From Cepaea nemoralis (taxonomy: Eukaryota > Mollusca > Gastropoda > Stylommatophora > Helicidae), in contig JACEFZ010011092.1 in NCBI GenBank assembly GCA_014155875.1, positions 79,501-143,500 on the forward strand: a DNA stretch of 64,000 nt. The letters run 5' to 3'. Positions 1-64,000 of the stretch are shown piece by piece (position 1 is the stretch's first letter; every line of letters begins with the position of its first letter). Under the pieces are notes generated by a model. It did no database searches. It was not told the origin of the DNA and worked only from the letters and a program-made list of their open reading frames with translations. A program made the translations under genes and the position numbers.

Positions 1-1995
1 CCTCAACTTGCCGAATACAAAGGGGGTTGAGGCCACACGAGGTCTATTTGGGAATAGACGGATATTCGTGTCCGACATTATAATATGTGTGAAGGTATGG
101 CAGAATATCAATGTAACACAGAGGGAAGTTAAAGGGAACTGAGAAGCAAGCTCAAAGGCATGAGGCAGTAGACAGATATGTGCGATCAGGGACAGGCATG
201 TGCGACCAAGCTGACTCATGTCAAGTGTAGAGATAAGGAAGAACCCAAAAATGTAGAACATTTTTGAAATTGCGGGGGGCATATGCCATGAGTCAGATTA
301 CTTAAGACCTGGTTAACAGCAACATAGATTGTTGAAACATGAATAGTGATAAATAATTACGGAGAGTGATAAGGGAAAAGACACTGGTAACGGGCTAAAG
401 ATAGTGGCCAATAGAATTGCGAGGAGGAGGCCACGTGATTAGGAGGGTCGAGCAGGGCGAACGGACAAATTGAGTCAGTCGGAGTTGGGAAGCCATGACA
501 GACAGATCACGAAAGCAGAGAAGTGTGTCGGCTGAGAACTGAATATCCCTTGTGGCGATGAAACGCCGAGAATCGTCGACGACAAGTAAATGAGTGTACG
601 CTAGATATTTCAAGCGTGTCCCGATTGATGAGAATAGTGTTGCCGCGACCAGGCGGGTGGACATGTTACAGCACGGAGTCGAGTCGTGTGCCGTGGGCAG
701 AGGTTGCCGGCCTGTTAATGTAGGCGCCATGCGACCATGTGTAACAGGACTGTAAGTAGGGTAGAAGAGTGTATGTGTAGACCATTGTAGTTGATTAGAT
801 AGCCGGGATAGCAGGACGTACTACCATCAGTGTGTAAACAAATGGCGTGGGTGTACATGTACTTTTGAATATCCCAGTGATTGTGTCGCATAGAAACAAT
901 ACATGATGCCATTCTATCACTCGGTGGTGACGAGTTGTGTTCACGGTGTATCAGTGTGTAATTCATAAAGAGTGTCAACGTAGCCGCATCTCAATACCCC
1001 TAGTTACGTCAGAAAGGGCTCGTTGGCACACGCTGACCTTACTCCATATTCATACACCTTCACTTGTCAACGTGAGCACATCTAAAGTTTGCCGCACACA
1101 TTCAAACGTCGATCTGAATATATTTAAGCCATACAAGAAGTTAACATTTTAGTCCATATGGCGTGAGGCTGATTTAAAGGACTTGTTTGAAAGATCCCGA
1201 GGGCACATGCAGTAATGTAGTTATTCAGCGGATGGTGATAGGGAAAAAACAAAATTTACAGTGAAAGTTTGCTATCACATGACACATGTCGAATTATGCT
1301 TCCTCTAAAGGGCTACACTTTATGTCCCGAAGTTTGCTTTGCCTATCACAAATAAGCTGAGCAGTATTGTATATATAATAAATAAACTGTAAACAGAGTA
1401 TATATTGGTTCTCATTCTATTGAGTACAAATCTGTCCAGTATTTTCCTGGCTTTTTTCACTTTTGTGTGAAAATGATGTGCTTCAAAATATAGTAATTAT
1501 ATTCCGATGGTAATAATGAGCAGTTCTTGTGATATTTGTGGTGTGTTTATCAATATTCACTAGATTAATTGGATTATCATCACAAACTGGTGTATTGCCT
1601 TGGTAAGTGAATATTTTCTGTTTTCTTAATTGACCTGAGGTAATTTAACATTATTTGAAAACATTATTTTCAAACTATAGTTAAAATGTCAATACAGTAG
1701 TGTTCCTAATACAACCCTCTTTAATTTGATATATAATATAACGTGTAGGCTACCACATTAAAAACTTGTAGATCATTACTGTGACACACCCCTACTTTCC
1801 ATTTGCCACCACCCTACTTTTTTTGTTTGACCCTATAATCAATTAAATAAAAATTTCTTTTAGAGGACAACCAATATGACACAATCCCTTGGCTGTCTGC
1901 AGTGGTCAAACAGCCTACCTTGCGCTCTGAGATGAGGGTTTATTTTTGAAGTCTATGTCATTCAGTTTATGAGTGCAATGATTTTGGAGACCTTT
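1..1995. other. Upstream region without a recognisable gene
   Basis: I see no conserved protein motif, RNA gene or element boundary here. The open frames are short, overlap on both strands and look random. The sequence becomes AT-rich after about 1370. It is upstream of the Rab escort protein gene and may be intergenic or part of a neighbour's intron. Confidence 0.5.
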
Positions 1996-2021
1996 GGGGG
2001 GGGGGGGGGGGGGGGGGGGGG
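1996..2021. repeat. Poly-G run of about 26
   Basis: An uninterrupted G homopolymer follows CCTTT and ends at GCGGCG. A run like this can form a G-quadruplex, and its length is unreliable in any assembly. Confidence 0.9.
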
Positions 2022-2029
2022 CGGCGTGA

Positions 2030-2147
2030 CTGGAGCTACAGAGTTTGTGTGGTGCTTTTGGCAGGCAGATCTGTCATAAGATACCGAGCTATGTGGGATA
2101 AAAATAATGCAATGAAGCTGATCTTCTTGCTTTTAAACACTTTTTTA
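2030..2147 (+). repeat. Interspersed repeat, two diverged copies in window
   Basis: The stretch starting CTGGAGCTACAGAGTTT and ending near GCAATGAAG resembles 37130-37240, which has the same start and the same GCAATGAAG followed by a TTTAA-rich end. The two copies are clearly diverged. The class is unknown. Confidence 0.5.
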
Positions 2148-2202
2148 AAAGCACCCCCAACTATTTGATTATAATAATTACATTAATTATAAATGGGTTA
2201 TT

Positions 2203-2470
2203 TTATGTATAATTGGATAGGGAGCTGGATAATCCTGTTTCCAATATGTGTTTTACAAGTCTAAGGTCTTTTCCATCAATTTGTAGATCTGCAAGCATCT
2301 TCATCATGTTGACATGTCTTACTTTATCAAAAGCCTTTGTGTAGTCAATAAAGCAAAGATGTAGGTCTTTATTTACTTCTATAGAATGTTCAATTAATGT
2401 TCTCAGCATATACACAGCATTTACTGAACTTTTGCCTTCTACGAACCCACATTGTTCTTCCCCTATTGTT
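2203..2470 (-). pseudogene. Non-LTR retrotransposon reverse transcriptase fragment
   Basis: Read on the minus strand, about 85 codons encode the start of a LINE reverse transcriptase. An EQCGFVEGKSS block is followed by LCFIDYTKAFDKVRH, the motif A region with its catalytic aspartate (F-D-x-x-K-A-F-D). The YADD block and the endonuclease are missing, so this is a dead internal piece. It is probably the same broad LINE type as the C-terminal pieces at 29200-31310, 37245-37640 and 52080-52470, because that type pairs this motif A form with an LLYGSEAW-type C-terminus. That grouping is from memory of the family. Confidence 0.75.
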
Positions 2471-2639
2471 CGATGTCAATCACATTCCATTTCTTCCAGA
2501 TTGCAATAAATATAGAATTACATCATTCAGGAGGTATATATCCAGTATCATATATTGTGTTCAGCATTCTGGTGACCCAGATTACTCCATATTTTTCTAA
2601 GGCCTTGTATTGTGGGGCAAAGGCTAATATCCAGGGTAG

Positions 2640-2960
2640 GAGCCTATTCCCTCGCGCCCCTCACATCGGCCTACCCCACGTATACACACCCACACTGGGA
2701 CTCGAACCTAGGTGCCCGGCGACTAGTTATCTATATAAGTATTCCACATGCCAGGGGCCTGCCTCGCTGTATTTGAATGGTCCCAGGAGCGGAGGCGGCT
2801 GGCAAGGGCACCTGTGGGCGGGGTGGTCGGTAGGGGGTTACCCAGGGACAGGAAGTAGTCAACCGGAAGTGACAATGGGAGTAGCCAAAAGTATATTCCA
2901 GCCAATTTTTCAAAAATGTGGTCCGAAAAGGATCCGATTTAGTGATGTCAGAGCATAGGA
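2640..2960 (-). repeat. Possible tRNA-like SINE remnant
   Basis: On the minus strand near 2690-2715 there is GGTTCGAGTCCC, a match to the pol III B box. A convincing A box is not visible at the right distance. The rest (GC-rich, with GGAAGTGAC) matches nothing else in the window. It could be a chance B box. Confidence 0.3.
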
Positions 2961-3581
2961 TCATGACTTTTATATAGTAAAAAAAATGACGTCACCAGAA
3001 GGATCCGGATCCTTATTTCCGAGTTAGTTTGCGTCTCCCTACTGCTAGACTGCCTTGTTTTGGAGAGAGGGTAAATAGAGTGGTGCTGCACTTGTCAGTG
3101 TTTATGCTGACACACCATCTATTTGCCCATGCAACTAATGCTTTTACAGCCCTTTAAAGCAATCTGTTGGCCACTGATGCATGTTCATTTGTGCTCCATA
3201 GAACCAGGTCACCAGCGTACATTGCCGCTTTAATTCCATGCGGTAGTTTAGCAACAAGATTATCGATGAAGATTAGTAAAAGTGTGGGGGACAAGACTCC
3301 GCCGTGGGAACACAGTGACGCAGTAGTACTTTCTTGCTCTTGAGTCCATCTATCTGTACTCGGGCTCTTTGTTGTGCAAGAATGCTTTCACCCATTTGTA
3401 CATTCCTCCATTGACTTTATAGTTTCTCAGTTTCTTCATCAGACCTTCTTTCCGGACTTTGTCAAAGATTTTCTTTATATCTGTCCATGCTGCAAGTACT
3501 AGTTTCTTCTCTTGGAATGCATCCTCAATTTCATGAGAGAGGTAGGTTGTCTGATCTTCCGCAGAATAGCACTGTCTAAAG

Positions 3582-5783
3582 CAGGGGTGGCCAACACGAG
3601 GCCCACGGACTTTAGTCGGCCCACTGGGAGTCTTGTTGCGGCCCGTGGAGCTAGGTCAAATGAACATAAATGTTAACTTTATTGTACATATCACCAAAAG
3701 AACATTACATCATGAGTCGTTTGTATCATATATTTTTAAATTATAGCTAAGAGAAATTTGAAATATCTCGCATTTCTGAATCACAAAAGAATTAAGAAGT
3801 TTTCAAGACAGGTGGACTATAAACTATTTTTTTTTCGTGGAAATTAAAACAAAGCTCATATGCTTGATATGCAATGAATATGTTTCTGTTTTGAAAGAGT
3901 ATAACATCAAACGGCACTACGAGACTAAACATGCAAATAAGTTTGATAAGTACAAAGGGCAATTTCGACAAGACCAAGACAATGACATAAAAATAAAATT
4001 TCTTCACAACAAAAGATATTTACTAGAGTGGGTTCAGAGTCAACATGCTATGTAAAAGCTAGTTATGCAGTAGCCATGATACAAGCAAAAAAATCGAAGC
4101 CTTATTCAGATGGTGAAATGGTTAAGGAATGTTTGGAGAGCGTCATTAAAATTATGTGTCCAGAAAAGAAGGATTTCTAAAAAAATAAGTCTGTCTCGTC
4201 AGACTATTACTGTGTGGTGTGTGGACGACATTGAAAACATATTGAAGATAATTTGAAAAGCCGAGCATCCGAGTTTATATTTTATGCTCTAGCATTGGAT
4301 GAAAGCTCAGATGTGGCAGATGCTGCCCAACTGGTAATTTTTATCAGGAGTGTTGATGTCCATTTTAAAAAGACAGAAGAATTAGCGGCACTGTATCCAC
4401 TTAAGGACACTACTAAGTAATGAGATTTGTTAGAGGCAGTTACATCAACACTGAATCGCTTTTGGTTAAAACTTAATAACGTATCGGGCTTAATAACAGA
4501 TGGTGCTCCAGCAATGGTTGGGAAACCCGAAAGTTTAGTAAAATTAATTGAAAATTAAGCCTCCAAAGTTGGCAATACTTCAATGCTAAATTTTCATTGC
4601 ATTATTCATCAGGAGAATTTATGTTCGAAGTCCCTCAAAATGGACCATTTCATGAAAGTGGTCGTCAAAATAGTTATCTTCATTAAGTCGAACGGGTTGA
4701 ATCACCATCAGTTCCAAGAATTTCTAAAGTCTTTGGACTAAGATTATAATGACGTTACATTTTATGCAGAAGTAAGATAGCTGACCCATGCCAAAATGTT
4801 GAAAAGAGTGTTTAATTTGCAGCAAGAAATACAATCATTCTTTGTAAGCAAATCAAAAAGTATCCCAGAGTTCGAAGACAAAGAGTGGCGTTAATACTTG
4901 TCTACAAGGGAAAGATCAATTAATAAGATGTATGATCATATTTCTGCATTTCAAATGAAACTTGGTCTTTGGGAACAATAGTTGAGGACAAAAAAACTTT
5001 ACAAACTTTCCTACATTGTCACTGCAACCAGACGCCACACAGGAAGTGGTGGATAATTACGCTTCTTTGATATCTGACTTAAACCTCGAATTTAAAAACT
5101 GATTTCAGGATGTTAAAAAACATCACGTGCTTTTTTGTGCATTTGCAACGCCATTCGCGGTAGACATGAATTTATTACCAGGAAGATTACAAATGGAACA
5201 TTGTGAAATGTGTTGTGATACATAGTTAAAGGAGAAATCCCATCAAGTTGGTTTGGAAGAGTTCTATAAAACGTATTTGGACAAGGATAAATATCCTGCG
5301 TTTTACAAACATGCTCTGTCGATGGTTTTGCGATTTTGAAACACTTATACATGTGAACAGCTTTATAGTCGCACGAAGCACATCAAATCACAAGTGAGAA
5401 CACCAATTACTGATGATCATTTGGAAAACTGTTTGCGTGAAGCGACAACATCAGTCGAGATCAATTTTGATGCACTTAGTTCTGCAAAACAAAGTCAGAG
5501 GTCTTACTTTTAAATATTTGTAAATTGTCTAATAAATATGTTTGATTCTCTGTTATGTTTTATTTTCTTCAAAAAAAATAAATATACCTATCTCACTTTT
5601 TTTTTTACATCAAATCAGGCAAGCGTTTGACCATGATGTCACCTACTGGGAAGCGATGATGTGGCCGAAGCCGTAGCATGCTTGCTTGTTTACTTTAAAA
5701 AAAAAAAAAAATTAGGTGCGTGGCCGGCAGGAAATATTATTTCTGAAATTTGGCCTGCCTGCTGAAAAAGTTGGCCACCCCTG
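3582..5783 (+). mobile_element. hAT DNA transposon with perfect 8-bp target duplication
   Basis: The element begins CAGGGGTGGCCAAC and ends GTTGGCCACCCCTG, a perfect 14-bp terminal inverted repeat of hAT type. It is flanked by the 8-bp direct repeat GTCTAAAG at 3574-3581 and 5784-5791, the target-site length expected for hAT. It lies inside LINE copy 1: removing it and one copy of the 8 bp restores continuity with LINE copy 2. The 2202-bp length fits an element that once carried a transposase gene, whose remnant is at 3837-5513. Confidence 0.95.
3837..5513 (+). pseudogene. Degenerate hAT transposase, GTF2IRD2/ZBED-like family
   Basis: The N-terminus is open for 72 codons and has a degenerate BED-type finger (CLICNEYVSVLK, then KRHYETKHANKF). 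Downstream fragments in shifting frames include FHCIIHQENLCSKSLKMD (hAT core) and a C-terminal dimerisation-like segment with TYTCEQLYSRTKHIKSQ and ITDDHLENCLREATTS, ending at TAA 5511-5513. Many stops and frameshifts show it is dead. The resemblance to the hAT-derived C-termini of GTF2IRD2 and ZBED-type genes is from family knowledge. Confidence 0.85.
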
Positions 5784-5791
5784 GTCTAAAG

Positions 5792-6531
5792 CCAGCCTGC
5801 TGTGGCACAAGAATGTTTTCACTTTCAATGTACCACTGCAGTCTGTGATTGATGATGCGCTCCATTGTTTTGCACAGATAGCTGGTGAGGCTAATTGGTC
5901 TGTAGCTGGAAGCAATGGAACTGTCTTTCCCTGATTTTAGAAGAGGTATCATGATTGCTTCTCTCCAGGCTTGAGGAATTCTGCCAAAAGTCCAGTTATT
6001 AAAGATCGGCAACTGCTTTAATTTGGCCACTGTTCCTTGGTTGTTGATCATTTCACTAGAGATACCACCAGCTCCTGGTGACTTTCTCATATTCAGTTTT
6101 GATATTGCTAGCTCCAGTTCGCTTATTGAGATAAGTGCCTCAAGAACTTCATGTACTATTTCACTCTGTCCTGTATGTTGCCTTTTCTCTTGAATCTCTT
6201 GTTTCTCTGGACTAATTTTGATGTTATCTTGTGCAAATGAGTCCACAAAATGGTCAGCTGCTTGCTTTCCTGTTAAAATGTTTCCGTCTTGATGTAGTAC
6301 AATCTTTGATTTTCTCCATGTGACCTCATCGTTAAGTTGTTTTATTAGTTTCCACAACTTCCTTGGGTCTCTTTCAAAGTTCAGTGACTCTGTTTTCTCC
6401 TGCCAGCTTTTCCATCTAGCCTGCAGCTTGGCCCTTTGAAAGTTGGCTTTTGCGTGCTGGTATTTATTGTGGTTCTCTTGGCTGGGTTTGGCCTCTGCTT
6501 GCTTTCTACACACTTCCACATCATTATGCAA
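5792..6531 (-). pseudogene. LINE copy 1 reverse transcriptase, N-terminal part
   Basis: This minus-strand frame covers the region upstream of the RT catalytic core. Visible blocks are KSPGAGGISSEMI, the PxAWREAIMIPLLKSGKD motif and SSYRPISLTSYLCKTMERI, all typical of LINE RT domains 0-2. The frame is cut where the hAT element begins at 5783, after QQAGFR. Copy 2 has the same residues uninterrupted, which fixes the insertion point. No activity is possible from this copy. Confidence 0.88.
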
Positions 6532-6659
6532 CTGTTACAGTTCACTACTCCAGTACGGTTTATATTGTTTACGGGCTCCTCATGGTACTGTTTTTCGTCC
6601 TGCCTGTAGTATGTATTACCCGAACGCTTCCACTATTTTATTTATGTCTTTGTCTGTGT

Positions 6660-7313
6660 TCATACAAGTATGATGGTGCGATGCTTGTATATTGAACAGT
6701 CTGCTTTCTTGTAGTTCCACCTAGAGAGGGTGCTGCTTTCACTTACAAGCTCAATTTCTACAGTTAGAAAGACTGGCTGATGGTCACTGCCACCAAGCTG
6801 TTTTCCAACAATTCGTGTAATGTTCCACTCCAGGTCTGGTGAATGATAAGCCAGGCCAGGTGTAGTTGTAGTGTGCCATGATCTCGAGTAGAAAGTATGT
6901 GGGTCGGACGGCTTGTTAATCAAGATGAATCTATTCTCATCCTGCCAGTCTTCCACTCTCTCCCCTCTCTGGTCCATGTGATTATAGCCCCAGCTCTGCG
7001 AGTGGCTGTTGAAATCGCCACACACAATCATTTTTTCTTTTAATGATAGTGTGTCCAGTGCCTGTCTTAAGTTTAAGAGTTTGATACTCAGCCCCTTCCA
7101 TGTAAACTTCAATTTTGGGAAGCAGCAATGTTATGTTTTTACAAGGGTCAGTATCCCCCCACCCTTTCGCCTGTCCTTTCGGTCAGATCGGTAACACTGG
7201 TAGCCTCTAGTGAGTTTCTTGCAAGCAACACACTTACTTTTTCTTGGTCCAAGATGTTTTCTAGCTCTACTTGTTTGTTGCTGACTCCCTCTGCATTCCT
7301 TTGATCTATCCAT
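6660..7313 (-). pseudogene. LINE copy 1 APE-type endonuclease remnant
   Basis: Two minus-strand frames (7313-7131 and 7112-6660) cover an apurinic-type endonuclease. The second contains VCGDFNSHSQSWGYNH, with the catalytic D-x-N pair, and GGSDHQPVFLTVE, with the SDH motif. The first contains the GYQCYRSDRKDRR segment. The QETHL glutamate motif seen in copy 2 is degraded here. At least one frameshift separates the two frames near 7115-7130. Confidence 0.85.
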
Positions 7314-7480
7314 TATAAGTGCTACACCTCACTGTTTTTTCTCTACACCAGAATGGATTATGTTATATTCCTAGGATGTAATCAGGCCTATTCCTTTCCA
7401 TCTGGTCTCACAATAACATATGCCTAAAATGTTAACATTAGGATATTCAACCATGCTGCGAACCGAAATGAAACCGGAAG

Positions 7481-8290
7481 TGATATACCGCGCCACCCCG
7501 CAATGATCCATTGTCCCCCCAAAAAGGCTGCTGTAAAGACAATTCATGCTTCCTACGTCATTCATTCATTCAAATATCACATGATAATAACAGACGTCAT
7601 CTTAGGTTGTGTAGAAAAGGTTAGTCTAATATTTCACGCACAGAGATTGGTTGAAATTATCATGACCATTTAAATAAATTGAATTATTTGGCAAAAAGTA
7701 AGTAATTTTATTTTCTAGAGCTTGTTTACTTAATCTTACAATATTTTGAGATGGATATTTGAATTTGGCACCCATTAAAAAATATATTTGAAGAGTTTCA
7801 TTGCGGATATCGCTTGATATGTCGTAAACAAAATATTTCTATGGGGTCTTTGTGAATGGTACTCCAAGATGGCCGCTACCGGCAGTGGAAACTTTTAACG
7901 CTCAAACATGCAATTTGAACTATTAAATTTAAAGAGAGTACAAGTTTAAAGATTATTAATAATTTATTTGTATACTTGTGCTATTTTATTTTTAATCATT
8001 TAACATGACGGAACACATTATTGAAGTAAGTTTTCAAATCCGTCTGTGACTCGTTTGAGATAATCTCGCATGGACCGGAAGTGGAGATAAACAATGGACA
8101 CACTTACTTTCCTGAAATTAGGGAAATCATGTCAATTTTGTATGCAGATTTACCGATACTCATATGTGAATAATATCTCCACTAAGAATTGACATACAGG
8201 CATACAGGTTGAGGTACCATTAGATTTGGTTTTTCAAGGCCAATCTATCTGTGGTGGTCTCATTAGTAAATACTCAATTTTAAAATCATG
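7481..8290. repeat. Upstream repeat, direct copy A1
   Basis: 7481-7680 aligns without an obvious gap to 8631-8830 (from TGATATAC to the AAATAAAT-type end), and weaker similarity continues to 8290 versus about 9160. Copy A1 holds roughly 300 bp not present in A2 (about 7870-8150), including a YY1-like AAGATGGCCGC at 7867-7877. No terminal inverted repeats or coding sequence were recognised, so the class is unknown. Confidence 0.7.
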
Positions 8291-8630
8291 ATGGAACCTC
8301 CTATTAATATTCAGTCTTCTAATTTCTTTTTTGATATTATTATCCAATGTGCCATCCCCATTCAGTCTTAATGTTCCAAGTTCCCACTTGAAATGTTTAT
8401 TTGCACTCAGCAACTTACTGGTGCACATGACTATCCTTTGAGGGCAAGGCCGCTCCTATGCAGCACCCATTTAGTTTTACAGTCACCATTTCTGATTCTA
8501 TATTGAACGAAACATGACTGTCTTGGCATTTGTAAAGTAGGTATTGCTTTCCTTTCCAGCAGTGACCAAACTGGTCGATGACAGTAGAGGGTTCCATCTT
8601 GCTGTTACCGGAAATGAACAAAAAAAAAAC

Positions 8631-9160
8631 TGATATACGGAGCCACCCCGCGACGATTCACCGTGTCTCCAGAAATCGCTTTGTATAGACCATGCATTCT
8701 TTCGACGTCATCCATTCATTCAAATCTCACGTGACAAGAACACACGTCATCCTGGGTTTTCTAGGAAAGGTTTGCCTAATATCCCGTGCACAGCAATTGA
8801 TTGAAATCATTGTGACCTTTTATATAAATAAGATTATATTTCATACTTTCCGTAATTAATTTTTTTTGGCGCTGTTTATAGAAAATCATCAATTATAGAT
8901 GTATTTTTGAATTCTGCATACAATTTTAAATATATCTGGAAAGTTTCATGGCCGACACAGCTTAAATTGAGGATGAAAAACAACATTTTCTTACTTATCT
9001 CTTAGGTTATCATTGCACTTCCTGGTATTAAATTACATCACCAAAAAATTCATAACTCCGCTCAGAATTAACGCACACTCCTCGTTGAGATACCGTTGGA
9101 TTCGTCTTGTCAAGCTCTATCTAACTGGTATGATTTCATAATTAAAAAAACCAGTTTTTA
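8631..9160. repeat. Upstream repeat, direct copy A2
   Basis: This is the second direct copy of the repeat at 7481-8290. Its 3' part (9016-9144) is also present in inverted orientation at 9941-10072, so the family has at least three partial copies around the start of the Rab escort protein gene. Confidence 0.7.
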
Positions 9161-9678
9161 AATATTGACCAAAATTGCTACTTACAGGAATTAAGCGGCC
9201 TTCTTGTTCCAAAATTGTGAACAAGCGAACCACCCAAGAAGAGACCAATCCCAAAACACTGACATAAGGATAATCTCATTCCTTCATAATAAGGTAAACG
9301 CCGAGTGATCTCTGGTCCAACCATGTTGAAAGAAAGGATTAACACTGAACTAGAAGTAGAAACTTCGTGCTCGGCTCCTTGTCTCGTCTGTATGACAACT
9401 TTTAAAGGTCACACTCAGTGGTTTCTGTTTCAATTACAACAAATCAAAACATTTAACACAAAAAAAAACACCAAAAATAATACACAAAAAATATTTAAAT
9501 ATTTGATACATTATATAATAGTTATTTATATAATTTTAAGATGTTGTTTTATATTGTTAGATGACAATTAGAAATTAAGTTTGCATTAATTTGTTAAAGG
9601 ATTGTTTTCTGAACAGACTTTGTTATTTTTTTGTGTACTTGAACAAGGGAGGTAAAGCCGATGGACTTCTGGGTGTTT

Positions 9679-9686
9679 ACTTCCGG
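9679..9686 (+). promoter_or_regulatory. ETS-type motif ACTTCCGG, probable core promoter
   Basis: ACTTCCGG lies 59 bp before the chosen start codon at 9745, and no TATA box is visible near it. ETS motifs close to the start of transcription are common in TATA-less housekeeping promoters. The motif is seen; the promoter role is inferred. If transcription starts at or after this motif, the upstream in-frame ATG at 9661 would not be in the mRNA. Confidence 0.45.
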
Positions 9687-9744
9687 CAGAGAGACAGATT
9701 CGCCTCCTTTCGTCTGCTGTGTTTTTGGTTCTGTGGGCAAAGAT

Positions 9745-62561
<52,817 letters not shown>

Positions 62562-62845
62562 GTGTGTATTATAGTGCGTTGTTTGTCTACATAGGGTGGT
62601 TGTATTGTGAGATTGTATAGAGATGTCAGAGTATTCAAAACATAACCAAAGGTCATATCTGAAATTGTTATTACTTTGTGTGACAGTCACTGGACTATCA
62701 CAGTTCCCTCTCATATATACACATACATTGGATTAGAATATCAGCATAACATTTTAATAAAGGTTGTTGTAAATTTTGCATGTGAAATATGAACATGGCT
62801 TTGAGTCAGAATGAAAAGTTCATATGTGGAGGAGATTCATGCGAT

Positions 62846-63260
62846 GTTAGTTAGTTAGTTAGTTAGTTAATCTGTTGCTTATCATCCTTGCACTCTGGTC
62901 AAGTCCATAGGTGCTCAGATCCTTCCCCCAACATATGCATCAGCGTCCAGCGACTATAGTGCCAGTTCTGTGTTGTTGAAGAGGCCCCTTGTTCTCCCGA
63001 TGTGCCTCTCGTGTCTGGCCATGCCAATTCTTACTTCCAAGTCTCTCATTCTGGACAACAAATTGGATTCACTGGCATCAAAGTCCTCCACTCTTGACAT
63101 CTTTCTAAGGGCATTAACAACATTGGCGTGATCCATGGGAATTTGCAGGGGATGCAGAGCCAGCAAGTTTATCAACTTGTTCATTTCCCTCAACTCCCAC
63201 ATGTCCTGGAACGGCGATGAAAGTGACTCTGCGGACAACAGACCTCCACGGCCATTCATT
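62846..63260 (-). pseudogene. RNase H LINE (family A-prime), copy 2
   Basis: On the minus strand the end of RNase H is decayed, followed by MDHANVVNALRKMSRVEDFD and ASESNLLSRMRDLEVRIGMA, closely matching 44110-44300. It ends in (AACT)n at 62846-62866. Five-prime truncated. Confidence 0.87.
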
Positions 63261-64000
63261 GTGCTGTGTGAAAGAGATTAGTGCTGTAACAGAGTAGCCC
63301 CTGGGAAAGAGAATACTGGCGGGAGAATAATATTAGCAAGAACTGAAAGATAGGAAATGTGCGTACTTGCTTATTTGGGCACGAAAATGCACCAAAGAGC
63401 AATTACATAGAGAAATTGGGGGGATGACTGAAAGATTGTCAACAACAACTTTGTTTTGACAAACACAGTTTTGACCAAGTCTCCATCATGGAAGGACGTG
63501 TTGTTTAGAAGTAGATCCGTACTGGTTAACATCGAGAAGAAGAAGTCTAATTTCATATAATATTATGTCAATTGAAAGAGGTTTTAATGACGTGAGGATG
63601 CTATTTTCGAATATAATGCCAATTGTTCTTCATGATCACTCTGCTTGTTTTTGAGCATGAAATAAATGATGGAAACGTCCGAGGTGGAAGTTGTTAAGTT
63701 CTTCCAGTGTTGAGTTCACAGTAAGTATGCAGAGTTATGGATCACCTGAAAGTCAAACATCACACACACAATGCTGAAGAAATCCTTATCGTGAACGAAT
63801 CACGATGCTACCACTATTACGAGTAACCAGCCATAACATCAAGAAGATGGAGTTGAGACTAGAGGTCATCCTGCAATGAGCCACCATGGGCCAACTGGTG
63901 GAATGCATGCCGCTTGTTCACACTGCTACAGTGCTGTGTGAAAGAGATTTTTGAACAAGTTGTGTTGTCCTTAGTCTGTCATCACTGAGTGTCAGCTGTT
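63261..64000. other. Continuation of CHM intron 15, no exon found
   Basis: I looked for the remaining REP C-terminal exons and found none. A 19-bp direct repeat GTGCTGTGTGAAAGAGATT occurs at about 63267 and 63933. Confidence 0.4.

Larger units (their letters stand above)
3046..7320 (-). mobile_element. LINE copy 1 (EN + RT), split by a hAT element
   Basis: This is a non-LTR retrotransposon on the minus strand whose parts read in order from high to low coordinates: endonuclease (about 7313-6660), linker, reverse transcriptase N-terminal half (6531-5792), then the hAT insertion, then the RT C-terminal half (3573-3046). Nucleotide identity with LINE copy 2 (32453-36610) is high along the whole shared length. 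For example, 3046-3573 matches 34290-34830. It ends near 3046 and lacks the RNase H part seen in copy 2, so its 3' end is lost. Several frameshifts interrupt the reading frame. Confidence 0.9.

Noticed and set aside
395..1152. Overlapping frames of 70-110 codons on both strands
   Set aside because: No domain, no composition bias and mutual overlap; expected by chance.

Overview
The window is an animal nuclear locus, most likely from a mollusc or another lophotrochozoan. It has spliceosomal GT-AG introns, non-LTR retrotransposons with RNase H domains, hAT, mariner and piggyBac-like DNA transposons, tRNA-derived SINEs and many minisatellites. The phylum is inferred from repeat character and protein similarity recalled from memory. 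No marker in the window proves it.

One host gene dominates. It is a Rab escort protein (CHM/REP, component A of Rab geranylgeranyltransferase) on the + strand. Fifteen coding exons lie between 9745 and 62561 and encode about 594 residues. They run from the N-terminal GDI-type nucleotide-fold motif to the domain that precedes the C-terminal tail; the last exon(s) lie beyond 64000. Every junction is GT-AG with consistent phase. The only break is in exon 5, which carries two compensating frameshifts (31941-31951 and 32132-32177). Coding sequence is under 3% of the window.

Layout: 1-9000 is upstream sequence. It holds LINE fragments, a LINE interrupted by a complete hAT element (3582-5783), and a duplicated repeat whose inverted partial copy brackets exon 1. 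Intron 1 holds an RNase H LINE copy, an interrupted SINE, and 58-bp and 33-bp tandem arrays that end just before exon 2. Intron 2 holds a 59-bp array split by a LINE insertion and a (CT)n run. Intron 3 holds a young, internally deleted LTR retrotransposon (21539-27340) inserted in a 24-bp minisatellite. Introns 4-5 hold nested LINEs, including one (32453-36610) that retains endonuclease, reverse transcriptase and RNase H. Introns 7-8 hold arrays directly abutting exons 7 and 8. Introns 9-10 hold LINE, mariner and piggyBac-like elements, a 102-bp array and a 37-bp array. Introns 11-13 hold a 72-bp array, a duplicated exon 12 donor, a hAT MITE, a short retroposon and an array of about 87 units of 37 bp. 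Intron 14 holds an alternating TG/CG tract.

The most unusual theme is how minisatellites relate to exons and transposons. Three splice junctions (exon 7 donor, exon 8 acceptor, exon 12 donor) are themselves the first or last unit of a tandem array, so decoy splice sites sit beside the real ones. At least two other arrays appear to have grown from pieces of interspersed elements. No bacterial-type system, CRISPR array or operon is present.
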